Assembly: GCA_963814745.1 (NCBI GenBank)
Contig: CAWFEA010000011.1
Span: 62,001-126,000 of the forward strand
DNA length: 64,000 nt
Source: CAWBRT01 sp963814745
GTDB taxonomy: Bacteria > Acidobacteriota > Terriglobia > Terriglobales > Acidobacteriaceae
Direction of reading: 5' to 3'
Shown here: piece after piece, positions 46,608 through 55,209 of the stretch
How the letters are laid out: each line of letters opens with the position of its first letter
Position numbering within the stretch: position 1 is the first letter of the stretch
Notes under the pieces: model-generated
Database searches by the model: none
Told to the model about the DNA's origin: nothing
Seen by the model: the letters and a program-made list of their open reading frames with translations, nothing else
Program-made: the position numbers and the translations under genes

Positions 46608-46781
46608 GCGCTGCTCCTTAGCTAGGGGCTGCCGGGGTTCCCGGCAAACGCCGCCGCTCCAGCCCTCCGAACGGAAAACGCCGTTCGCCCAGGTGCCCCG
46701 GGGTTGCGTTTGCTGGGGTGGAAAACAGGAAACGCGCCGGGCTGCAATCAGCGCCCGGCGCCGGCACGTGCCGTCAAGGGA

Positions 46782-48068
46782 CTATAGCGGCCCCAACTTG
46801 CACCCGACCTCCTGCTGGCTCCCGTAAAAGGCATCCAGATCCTTCACGCCGCCCTTCGGGACTTGGCCAAGAATATCGAAGTAGTCATACTTATCCGTGA
46901 TCTTGTCCTTCACCTTGGCGATGAGTATGGGCTGGATGAGTTGGTGGTCCCAGGACCGGAAATAGATAGGCGTGTCCTTGTAGCCCACAAACTGATGTTT
47001 CTCAAGGAACTCTACCAGTTTCTTGGAATCCGTCGAGTGGGTCTCCTGAATGGCTGTCAGAATGGCCGTCATGCCGAACCAGTCCTGCCAGGCTTCGACC
47101 TCGGGTGCCGCCCCATACTTCGCCTGGTACTTCTTGGCGAAAGCCTGGCTCTTCGGCGTGTTGTATGGGCCGGTATAGTTCCAAAGCTTCGGGTAGGTGC
47201 CGAAGGCGGCCTGCGGTCCGGCAGCCCATAGGTCAGAGTCATTCACGATGGGCGAGGAAAACTCAATCTTGCGGGTCATGCCGATCCCCTGGATCTGCTT
47301 TAAGAGGCTGGTAAGATCACTGCCGCCGAAGGCCGCGAATACCACCTGTGGGCTCGTGGCGCGCATCTTCAGCAGGAACGAGCTGAAGTCATTCGTCCCC
47401 AGCGGCGCCATATCCCCCCCGACGATCTTCCCGGCCGGGTCGTTCTTCGCCAGGTAGGCCCTCATCTGCTTGTCGGCATCGATGCCCCACGCATAGGACG
47501 CCGAAAGCAGGTACCACCGTTGATTTTTCCCATTATCCGACAACGCCGGGAAAACGCTTTTGATGGTGACAAGATTGGGCAAATCGACCCGGAACGTGTA
47601 CCGGTTGCAGTTAGCCCCCGTGATCTCCGTGGCGTTGGGTCCCGAGGCCATCAGCAGGATCTTGTTCTGCAAGGCCACGGGCATCATGGCCAGAGCATCG
47701 CCGCTGCTGATGATACCATCGACAGCCACAACTTTATCCACTTCGATCATCTTTCGCAGGTTCTGTACAGACTGCTGCGGCGTAGCCTCGTCTTCCCAAA
47801 TCACCTCGATCGGGCGACCCAACACCTTGCCCCCGAAATCATCCACGGCGAGCATGTCACCGTTGTGGCCATTTTCGCCTTGCACCGTGTAGGTGCCAGA
47901 CTTGGGCAGGAGAACGCCGATCTTGATAGGCCCCTTGGACTGGGCCACCGCCCAAGAACTCAAAAGGACGGACAGCGCCGCGACCGCAATGACACAAAAC
48001 AGAGTTGGTTGGCTGATTGGCTGTTGGTGACTGAAACGTGCAAACTTCCGCCTTTGTAAGTTGTTCAA
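46782..48068 (-). CDS. Periplasmic substrate-binding protein (Leu/Ile/Val-binding family)
   Basis: 428 residues starting at TTG 48068, with an N-terminal signal (FCVIAVAALSVLLSSWAVAQ). KGPIKIGVLLPKSGTYTVQG starts the type I binding fold; VQNLRKMIEVDKVVAVDGII and IMTA-like strands follow, and ANCNRYTFRVDLPNLVTIKS marks the hinge region. It captures the ligand for the downstream LivH and fused LivMGF transporter. As the first gene of the ten-kilobase operon, its promoter should lie in the gap after 48068. Ligand unknown; many relatives bind aromatic or aliphatic carboxylates. Confidence 0.9.
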   Translation of the reverse strand: MNNLQRRKFARFSHQQPISQPTLFCVIAVAALSVLLSSWAVAQSKGPIKIGVLLPKSGTYTVQGENGHNGDMLAVDDFGGKVLGRPIEVIWEDEATPQQSVQNLRKMIEVDKVVAVDGIISSGDALAMMPVALQNKILLMASGPNATEITGANCNRYTFRVDLPNLVTIKSVFPALSDNGKNQRWYLLSASYAWGIDADKQMRAYLAKNDPAGKIVGGDMAPLGTNDFSSFLLKMRATSPQVVFAAFGGSDLTSLLKQIQGIGMTRKIEFSSPIVNDSDLWAAGPQAAFGTYPKLWNYTGPYNTPKSQAFAKKYQAKYGAAPEVEAWQDWFGMTAILTAIQETHSTDSKKLVEFLEKHQFVGYKDTPIYFRSWDHQLIQPILIAKVKDKITDKYDYFDILGQVPKGGVKDLDAFYGSQQEVGCKLGPL

Positions 48069-49289
48069 GATAGTACCCTCACACTGAAATTAGGCCATGT
48101 ATATCCCCGCCTTAAGCGGCAAGGCAAATAAAATCTCCCGCGCTGGTATCGAATCCCTGAGTGGATCACCAATGCCTAATCCAAAACAGGCGCGCTTTTA
48201 AAAACGCCAGCCCCGACACCTACACCTAACTTGAGTAACTTCCCGCCGAGTAACTTTGGAACCCACAATTCTAATCTTATCTTTCTTTTCCAGTGCACCC
48301 GCTAATTTCAGATTGAAGGTGCGTTCCAGGCCGATTTGTTCACATTTCGTTTGCTGATTGTCAATGGAATACGGCCGTGAGGCGAAAATGCCAGCACTCA
48401 AGAGCGTAGCCAGACTTGAGCAGGTACGCTGGTTTTGCCCCTAGAGGCGAAGTGCAAAATCGACGCAAAACACCTTAACAAGTGTTTTGGCTCGACTTGA
48501 CACAGGTGACCAGCTGGGCAACGAAACAAACACTAACTGCGCAATGGCATGGGTAATATTCGCGACGACAAAGAATCTGTTGTCATCGAGTTCCGCAAAA
48601 CTTGGGAGGCGGCTGAGGGATACAGACCTTGCCGTTGCGGACTCAGGTAAATGCGTCCTTAAGCCCCAATTGACTGCAGCATGGCGGTTGGAAACGAAGG
48701 AGCTGAAATGATCCGGAAGGCAGAAAGCGAAGGTAATGCCGAGGATGGCCACTCCCAGCAGCACCCATCGGGCGAGCTTCGTTTCTGTTGGATAAGTCAA
48801 CAACCGAACACCCTCGCCAGTACTGCCCAAGAATTATGGAATTCTACGATTCAGCTGCTGGCCAATGTCGCTTCGGGCTTTATTGTTGAACTTTTTGCCT
48901 TCGCGCGCGAGAAACCGCCTCTTACGACGGCTGCTCTGGCAGCAAAGGCAAATAAAAACACATTCCATCCCCGATAACAGCATCTGGTCCATATAACACC
49001 TTTGTCAGTGACACATCTCACAGGAGAATGTGATGTACATGAACGCGTTGCTCGGGCGACAAATACAGGAAACCAGCCGACTGGGTGTTCGCGAGCCCAG
49101 CCAGCAAAGGGCGTTTGCCGTATTGGCCTAGTACTACTGTGTTATGAGATATTATGTAGGCAGCAAGGACACCTGGGTAGACTGCGAGCCAAGTGAGTTG
49201 CGACCTGGCGGCGCAGCGTGGCGATGGAATGCGGATTATGCCTTTCCGTTCTCACCGGCAGCGCCGCGTGGTTTCGTTCCGCGTGGCAG
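48069..49289. other. Long, AT-richer gap without a supported gene
   Basis: About 1.2 kb separate the catabolic operon from the IS21 remnant. A reverse-strand frame at 48441-48830 contains one hydrophobic stretch (WVLLGVAILGITFAFCL) but no other support, and a 32-codon frame near 49033 ends early. I treat the region as non-coding or decayed. The operon promoter should lie near its left end. Confidence 0.4.
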
Positions 49290-49480
49290 TGTCAAGGGCG
49301 GAATAAAAGTAGACCACTGGGGCGGAGTAAAACCTAGACCAGAGGATTGTGCAAGAGGTCAGGGATTAGCGGGGAGGGTGGCGGCTGGAGCGAAGGTCTG
49401 CGCCGACTGAGGGCCGGCGCGTTTAGGCCGGAGCGGAAGACGCCATCCGAGGCGTGTTTGTTGGGCAAGGCTTGGCAGGA

Positions 49481-50230
49481 TCAGGAGTTCGGCGTTGAAG
49501 CGCGCTTGCGCTTGCTCTGCTTCAGGCGATAGTTCTCGCCGTTCATTTCCAGGATGTGGACGTGGTGAGTGAGCCGGTCCAGTAAGGCGCCGGTCAGTCG
49601 TTCCGAACCGCGGACCTCCGTCCATTGCTGGAAGGGTAAATTGCTGGTCACCATCGTCGATCCCCGCTCGTAGCGCTGGCTGAAGACCTCGAAGAGCAGT
49701 TCGGCGCCCGACTTCGATAGCGGCACGAAGCCCAGTTCATCGACGATCAGCAACTCGTAGCTGGCCATTTGTTTCTGGAAGCGCAGCCGTCGTTTTTCGT
49801 CCTTGGCTTCCATCAACTCATGCACCATGGCCGCCGCCGTGGTGAAGCGCACACGATGACCTTTCTGGTCAGCAGCCAGGCCGAGCGCCAGTGCGAGATG
49901 GGTTTTCCCCGTGCCACTGTTACCCAACAGCAGCACGTTCTCCCGCCGCAGCAGAAACTCGCATCGCGCCAACTCCAGCACCAATGCTTTGTTCACCGTC
50001 GGGAGGGCCATGAACTCGAACGTGTCCAGGCTCTTGACCACCGGGAAGCATGCCTGGTGGATGCGTCGTTCCGTGGCTCGCCGCTCGCGGTCGAGTAACT
50101 CCAACTCGGCCAGGCGCAGCAGATAACGCGGATAGTCGGCGCTCTCGGCCGCGCACTGCCGCGCCACCTTGTCGTACTCGCGCAGGAAGGTCGGCAGCCG
50201 CAACTGCTTCAGGTGATGTTCCAGCAGCAC
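49481..50230 (-). CDS. istB: IstB-like AAA+ transposition helper ATPase
   Basis: A GTG at 50230 starts VLLEHHLKQLRLPTFLREYD, the usual IstB beginning; the longer frame to 50392 runs into istA and repeat sequence. 249 residues. Walker A is LLGNSGTGKTHLALALG and Walker B is ELLIVDELGFVPLSKSGAE, with GSTMVTSNLPFQQW and LLDRLTHHVHILEMNGENYR. IstB loads and regulates the IstA transposase. Without a full istA it cannot mobilise this copy alone. Confidence 0.88.
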   Translation of the reverse strand: MLLEHHLKQLRLPTFLREYDKVARQCAAESADYPRYLLRLAELELLDRERRATERRIHQACFPVVKSLDTFEFMALPTVNKALVLELARCEFLLRRENVLLLGNSGTGKTHLALALGLAADQKGHRVRFTTAAAMVHELMEAKDEKRRLRFQKQMASYELLIVDELGFVPLSKSGAELLFEVFSQRYERGSTMVTSNLPFQQWTEVRGSERLTGALLDRLTHHVHILEMNGENYRLKQSKRKRASTPNS

Positions 50231-50343
50231 CTGTGGGGTGCGGCACCGGCGCCAGAAAGTTGCGGCGCGCATAGCCCACCAGTCCTTCCACGTTGCCCTT
50301 GTCATTGCCCTTGCCAACACGTCCGAACTTGTCGGCAAACAGG
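50231..50343 (-). pseudogene. istA: IstA transposase fragment
   Basis: The short frame reads LFADKFGRVGKGNDKGNVEG then LVGYARRNFLAPVP, the segment around the third catalytic residue (Glu) of the IS21 DDE transposase. It starts at the MITE boundary and ends a few codons before istB, whereas a complete IstA continues well past this point. So both the 5' portion and the 3' tail are missing. Confidence 0.75.
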
Positions 50344-50345
50344 TA

Positions 50346-50474
50346 GAGCATGTTTCATAAATGGTGCTTTGAAGGGGCATGGCTTTAGCCATGCCGTCCA
50401 GAGCCGGGAAAATGTGGGTTTAGCCCCTGAGGGGATTAATACCGTCTTCTGAAGTAGGTTTATGAAACAAGCTC
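50346..50474. repeat. MITE with TA target duplication (copy R3)
   Basis: A 129-bp element with near-perfect inverted ends: GAGCATGTTTCATA (50346-50359) and TATGAAACAAGCTC (50461-50474), one mismatch in 14. TA flanks each side (50344-50345 and 50475-50476). The inside, read on the minus strand, matches repeats R1 and R2: ATCCCCTCAGGGGCTAAA, CGGCTCTGGACGGCATGGCT and a hairpin. The end sequence is close to the GAGCATTTTCATA tip of the IS630-type element at 6264-7307. Confidence 0.8.
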
Positions 50475-50476
50475 TA

Positions 50477-52161
50477 GCCCAGATAATTCTTGAAGTTTGG
50501 AGGCGCGAGAAGCCTGTTGTGCTACAAACGTGTTATCTCGACAGTGTTTGAAGCAACCAACGAGGCTTCCGCGTGATTGACGATAGCACAACACCGTGTT
50601 TGTTGTTCCCCGAGATTTTTGCCAAGCCCGCCGTAATCCAATTCGATCAGCGACTGGGCAGTTCCGATGGCGGAGCCATGCTGCTGAAGGCGGCCGATCG
50701 CCGCTACCGATTGATCGACGGTCTGGCTGGATGTCTGCGCGACGCACGGCAAGCGGGCAAGGTCGATCATAGCGTGCGCGAGTTGCTGGCGCAGCGCGTG
50801 TTCTCGATTGCCTGCGGTTATCCGGACGCCAACGACTCGGCCCGTCTGGCCGCCGATCCCATTCACAAGATGTTGCTCGACCGCGACCCGGTCACGGGCC
50901 GCGATCTGGCTTCGCAGGCCACGTTGTCGCGCTTTGAGAACGCCGTCGGCCCGAAGGAGCTCTATGGCATAAGTGAGGCGCTGGCCGCCAGCGTGATCCA
51001 GCGCCATGCCCAGCGGTTGCGGGGTCGTGCTCATCGCGTCACCATCGATCTCGACCCGACCGATGATCCGACGCACGGCGCGCAGCAGTTAACGTTCTTC
51101 AATGGCCACTACGATTGTTGGTGCTACCTGCCGGTGATGGGCTTGGTCAGCTTCAATGAGGAAGCCGAGCAGTATCTGTGCGCCGCCGTGCTGCGTCCCG
51201 GCAACGCGACGGCGGCGGTAGGAGCGGTGGGGATTCTGCGCCGACTGACGCAGTTGATTCGCTACTTCTTCCCCGGCGTACAGCTTCGGGTTCGCCTCGA
51301 TGGTGGCTTTGCGCATCCCCAGTTGCTGGCGTTTCTGGATGCCGAGCCCAACCTTGAGTATGTCGTGGCGATGGCCAACAATGCGGTGTTGAAGCGTAAG
51401 GCTAAGCCAGCTATGCGCCAAGCCCGCAAGCTCTCCCGGCGCAGCGGAGAAACCGAGCACGTCTATGGAGAAGCTAACTACGCAGCCGGTACGTGGCCGC
51501 GGCAACGCCGCATGATCATCAAGGCCGAGGTGGTGCGGGCCGAGGGCAAAGAGCCAAAAGATAACCCGCGCTTCGTCATCACCAACCTGAAACAGAGTCC
51601 GCAATTCCTTTACGAGAAGGTCTATTGCCAACGCGGCGAAATCGAGAATCGCATCAAGGAGCTGCACGACTTACAGATCGACCGCACCAGTTGCAGCGAT
51701 TTCTGGGCCAACCAGTTCCGGGTGCTGCTGACCGCCGCCGCTTACGTGCTGCTGCAAGAGTTGCGGCTGCGGGCCACGGGTACCGCTTGCGCACGGGCTC
51801 AAGTCTGGATGCTCCGCGAGCGACTGCTGAAGCTGGGCGCCCGGTGCTGGTCTCGGTGCGCCGCGTGTCGTGCACCTGCCTACGTCTTTTCCGTTTCTAC
51901 CTACCTTCCGGCGAGTGGCACTGGCGCTCGGCGCCTCGCCGGGATAGCCGGGCCGCTTTCTCCCTCCGAAACATCTTTTCCATGTTACGCAAAAGGCAGG
52001 TAGGGAAACACTGTACCCGAAAAGCTCGCGGCTGCCCAGTTCAGACACACAAGTGATCCACACAGCCCGCCGCACTGGACGCTTCACGCTGCCATCCACG
52101 CCATCACCGCAACCTCGTCCCTCCGAAAACCACCTATGGAGCCTTCATGCATAAAGCGGGC
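50477..52161 (+). mobile_element. IS1380-family insertion sequence, copy B (intact)
   Basis: 1685 bp with GCCC...GGGC tips, the same ends as copy A and TA on each side. It contains one intact transposase. Its left end directly abuts the MITE and its right end cuts into an LDH2-family dehydrogenase gene. The copies differ at scattered positions, so they are not an assembly duplicate. Confidence 0.88.
50573..52003 (+). CDS. IS1380-family DDE transposase, copy B
   Basis: A GTG start and 476 residues, uninterrupted. FDQRLGSSDGGAMLLKAADR is the family N-terminus; LAQRVFSIACGYPDANDSAR and the first catalytic Asp region RVTIDLDPTDDPTHGAQQ follow. LRVRLDGGFAHPQLLAFLDA carries the second Asp, and EKVYCQRGEIENRIKELHDL, with the final Glu, is the strongest IS1380 signature. 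TAAAYVLLQELRLRATGT closes the core. This copy should be able to mobilise both itself and the damaged copy A. Confidence 0.93.
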   Translation: MIDDSTTPCLLFPEIFAKPAVIQFDQRLGSSDGGAMLLKAADRRYRLIDGLAGCLRDARQAGKVDHSVRELLAQRVFSIACGYPDANDSARLAADPIHKMLLDRDPVTGRDLASQATLSRFENAVGPKELYGISEALAASVIQRHAQRLRGRAHRVTIDLDPTDDPTHGAQQLTFFNGHYDCWCYLPVMGLVSFNEEAEQYLCAAVLRPGNATAAVGAVGILRRLTQLIRYFFPGVQLRVRLDGGFAHPQLLAFLDAEPNLEYVVAMANNAVLKRKAKPAMRQARKLSRRSGETEHVYGEANYAAGTWPRQRRMIIKAEVVRAEGKEPKDNPRFVITNLKQSPQFLYEKVYCQRGEIENRIKELHDLQIDRTSCSDFWANQFRVLLTAAAYVLLQELRLRATGTACARAQVWMLRERLLKLGARCWSRCAACRAPAYVFSVSTYLPASGTGARRLAGIAGPLSPSETSFPCYAKGR

Positions 52162-52163
52162 TA

Positions 52164-52773
52164 ATGCCTGCTCCTGGCGGAAGCGCAAAGCTGATCGGCA
52201 ACAATCCGTTCGCGATCGTAGCACCAACCGAAGGCGATGCCATAGTTGCGGATATGGCCATGAGCAATGTTGCATTCGGGAAATTGATCGTCGCAAACAA
52301 CCAGGGAAAGAAAATTCCCACAGATTGGGCTACCGATAAGTTTGGCAATCCGACTGACGAGCCGAAGGAAGCGCTTGCAGGACTGTTGCTGCCGATGGCT
52401 GGACCCAAAGGTTACAGCTTGGCGGTAGCGCTGGAAATACTGACAGGTATTCTTGGCGGGTGTTTCACCTGGAATGTGTCGTCCCTATACAACCTATCGA
52501 AGACGCAATGCACTTCCCATATGATGATTGCGATTGATATCAAAGCATTTTTACCGTGTGAGGAGGATCTTGCGCGTTGAGGAATTTCGTTTAGGCATTA
52601 AGAACAGCAGGAAAGCAGAGGGTACAAAAGAGACCTTTCTTCCCGGTGAAATTGAACTGAGGAGGGAGAAACGCACTCTGTCGACTGGATCTCTCAGCCT
52701 ACCCGATAATGTCATCGCGGAACTTAATCAATTAGCCGCAGAAATTGGAATTGAACCTTTAGTAACTTGTTGA
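52164..52773 (+). pseudogene. Malate/L-lactate dehydrogenase (LDH2 family), C-terminal remnant
   Basis: The sequence right after IS1380 copy B reads GGSAKLIGNNPFAIVAPTEG, then DMAMSNVAFGKLIVANNQGK, LAGLLLPMAGPKGYSLAVAL and IAIDIKAFLPCEEDLAR, the second half of an LDH2-type NAD(P)-dependent 2-hydroxyacid dehydrogenase. A frame change near 52575 (two bases missing in a GCGCG run) separates EEDLAR from VEEFRLGIKNSRKAEG, which continues to ETFLPGEIELRREK and the end at 52773. The N-terminal half is absent and replaced by the insertion sequence, so the gene is dead. Confidence 0.82.
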
Positions 52774-53086
52774 CATTCCGAGCAAACCCTAAGGTTCGTG
52801 AAAGGATGGGTTGGGTGGAAAGAGCTGTTGAGCGCTGGATTATCATCACATAACACGTCATAGGCGGGATAACGGTTGCTGCTATGCCGTTTCCAGCCAG
52901 TGTTGGCAAACGGATCGGAGGATTGGGAATGGTTTTACCTTGACAAAGCTTGCTGGACAGCGTACATGAAACGCGTAGCACATAATGAAACGGCATGATC
53001 ACCTGAAGGTCCGGTCGCCGGAGTTTTGGGTGAGCGGGCGGGACTGCGAACAAACGGCCCAACACTACGCCGACCGAGGAAGTAAC
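52774..53086. other. Intergenic gap ahead of the second Liv operon
   Basis: About 310 bp with no gene. It follows the dehydrogenase remnant and should hold the promoter for the second ABC operon. An upstream in-frame ATG at 52985 exists but is not needed for the lipoprotein start. Confidence 0.35.
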
Positions 53087-54247
53087 GTGAAACAGCACAA
53101 GTATTTCCTGGCGATCTCATTAGCTGTCTTAGTTGCAACGCTGTTGCTTGCCGGATGTCAACAAAGTCAGCCCAAGAGCATCAAGATTGTTCAACTAGCC
53201 CCGCTCACAGGGGGTGCATCCGGATACGGCATTCACCTGGTCAACGCGGCCAAGATGGCGGTGGACGAGATCAACTCAAAGGGCGGAGTCAAGCTGCCGG
53301 ATGGAAGCATGCTCAAGATCGAGTACACAGAGGTTGACGAGACGTCGAACTCGGCTGGAGCGATTGACGGGGTGAAGAAGGCGATTTCCCTTGACCCACT
53401 GGTGATCTTGGGCCCCAACCGGAGCGGGGGTGTTTTAGCTGCGGAGAAGCTCTGGAAGGACGCCAAGATCCCGACTATTACCGACGCCACCAGCGCCCAG
53501 ACGACCCGGCAAGGAAACCCCTACACCTTCCGCATGCAGATTTCCTCGGAGTACTGGATCCCGCTGCTGGTTAAGACTGCGGCAGAAAAGTACAAGATTA
53601 AGCGTCCGGCCGTGATCTACGGCCTCAACGACTACTCGAAGTCCAACTGGGTTGCCACCGAACCAGCCATGCAAAAGTACAACCTGAAGCCGGTGACCGT
53701 CCAAACGTTCAACGACAACGATCAGGATTTCTCAGCCCAGCTTCTAGCCATCAAGAAAAGCGGCGCGGATTCCATCTTTCTTTACGCCTATTCGCCGGAG
53801 GTTGGCAAAATCACCCGTCAACGCTCCGAACTCGGTTTGAAGGAGATTCCGGTCTTCGCCGAACGCTCAGGCAGCGACCCCGCCGTGATTAACCTCGCGG
53901 GAAAGGAGAACTTCGACGGGATGGTCACGACTACGACTCTCTCCCCGGGCGACCCGAATCCCCAGGTTCAGGAGTTCATCAAAAAGTATACCGCCAAGTA
54001 CGGCACCCCTTCTGCTACCCACGTGAATCATTATGACAGCGTGTACCTGGTGGCTGACATCATCGGCAGGGTTGGCCTAGACCGGGAGAAGATCCGGCAG
54101 GAACTCGCAAAGCTGGACTATCAAGGCGTTCTGGGCCACTACACCGCCGACAAAGAGGGGAACCTGGTCCACCACATGAGCGCCCAAGTGTTCAAGCAAG
54201 ATAAATGGGTCCTGCTCACCACCGAAAGCTACCCTGTGAATAAGTAA
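53087..54247 (+). CDS. Periplasmic binding lipoprotein (Leu/Ile/Val-binding family)
   Basis: GTG 53087 is preferred: GAGGA lies seven bases ahead and it gives a compact lipoprotein signal (YFLAISLAVLVATLLLAGC). A frame to 52985 is longer but lacks such support. IKIVQLAPLTGGASGYGIHL starts the periplasmic-binding fold, with VILGPNRSGGVLAAEKLW, NDYSKSNWVATEPAMQKYN and VNHYDSVYLVADIIGR as later conserved parts. It is the first gene of an operon with LivH, LivM, LivG and LivF. The ligand is unknown; it is not close in sequence to the other binding protein at 46.8-48.1 kb. Confidence 0.9.
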   Translation: MKQHKYFLAISLAVLVATLLLAGCQQSQPKSIKIVQLAPLTGGASGYGIHLVNAAKMAVDEINSKGGVKLPDGSMLKIEYTEVDETSNSAGAIDGVKKAISLDPLVILGPNRSGGVLAAEKLWKDAKIPTITDATSAQTTRQGNPYTFRMQISSEYWIPLLVKTAAEKYKIKRPAVIYGLNDYSKSNWVATEPAMQKYNLKPVTVQTFNDNDQDFSAQLLAIKKSGADSIFLYAYSPEVGKITRQRSELGLKEIPVFAERSGSDPAVINLAGKENFDGMVTTTTLSPGDPNPQVQEFIKKYTAKYGTPSATHVNHYDSVYLVADIIGRVGLDREKIRQELAKLDYQGVLGHYTADKEGNLVHHMSAQVFKQDKWVLLTTESYPVNK

Positions 54248-54304
54248 TCAACCGGGGCGCCGCGAGGAACTCACATTACCTCCGACCGCGCCGGGGAGGA
54301 CGAC

Positions 54305-55190
54305 ATGGGATTTGACACCATACTCCAGATACTTATCCAGGGTCTGAACATGGGCCTGATTTATGCCTTGGCGGCTCTCGGTATTTCACTCATCTGGAAC
54401 GCCACCGGGCTATTTAACTTTGCCCAGGGCGATCTGCTCACCATGGGCGGCTTCGTCATGCTTTCCACGTTTGCCCACTGGGCGTTGCCCTATCCCCTTG
54501 CCTTTGTGCTCACGTTCGCGGTCATGGGTTTGATCGGGTACCTGCTGAGTCTGGGCTACTTTTACCCGATGTTTTCGCAAGGACTGCATCCAGACATCAT
54601 CATCATCGGCACAGTGGCGCTCACAGTTTTGATTCAAAACGGCATCCTTCTTCTCTGGGGACCGCATCCGCAGCGCTTCAGCACCCCATTGGGCGACCGT
54701 GCAGTGCATTTCGGGGAAATCATCGTCATGCCCTATTACCTGTGTAACATTGCCATCGTCGTGGTTCTGGTCGCCGGGCTGAGGTTTCTTCAAGAAAAGC
54801 CTCCTTGGAATCGCCATGCGGGCCGTGGCCCAGCGACCGGTCACAGCCTCATTGATGGGAGTAAGAGTCAACCAGTTAGTAGCTCTAACCTTTCTACTGT
54901 CCACCGGATTGGCGGCCATAGCGGGCATTCTCATCGCCCCGATCATCCCGCTCATTCCGGAGATGGGGGGACCGGTGGCCCTGAAGGCATTCGCGGCCGT
55001 CCTCATCGGAGGCCTTGGCAGCTTCGCGGGGGCGCTGATTGGAGGCGCGATTGTGGGCATTGCCGAGGTGGTGTTCGCTACCGTGGTGGTCCCGACCTAC
55101 AAGGATGTGTTCATCTTTGTGATCCTCATCGCATTCCTGCTTATCCGGCCGCGCGGCATCTTCTCCGCCGAGATCTCGGAAAAAGTCTGA
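54305..55190 (+). CDS. livH: LivH-type ABC permease, frameshifted near 54791
   Basis: The first frame (from ATG 54305, after a GGGGAGGA site) encodes LIQGLNMGLIYALAALGISL and ATGLFNFAQGDLLTMGGFV, the LivH signature, up to AGLRFLQEKP. One extra base at about 54791 (TTTCTTCAAG) breaks it. Dropping it gives KKSLLGIAMRAVAQRPVTAS and LMGVRVNQLVALTFLLSTGL, then FAAVLIGGLGSFAGALIGG, to the end at 55190. Membrane segments and the coupling loop are otherwise normal. It is followed closely by livM. Confidence 0.86.
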
Positions 55191-55209
55191 GGGAGGCGCA
55201 GAGGGCGCT

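Larger units (their letters stand above)
49290..50343 (-). mobile_element. IS21-family element remnant
   Basis: The left end at 49290 begins TGTCAAGGGCGGAATAAAAG, followed by TAGACCACTGGGGCGG and a second AAAACCTAGACCA unit, the TGT-tipped multi-repeat end typical of IS21 elements. IstB is nearly complete; only a short internal piece of IstA remains and it runs straight into istB. The right side is cut at 50343 by a TA-flanked MITE, beyond which lies IS1380 copy B. The missing istA portion and the other end are not in the window. Confidence 0.78.

Noticed and set aside
48441..48830. Reverse-strand 129-residue protein with one hydrophobic segment
   Set aside because: No ribosome site, family or second feature supports it; the region looks decayed.
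49481..50392. istB start at 50392
   Set aside because: The extra 54 codons translate istA and MITE sequence; the family start is the GTG at 50230.
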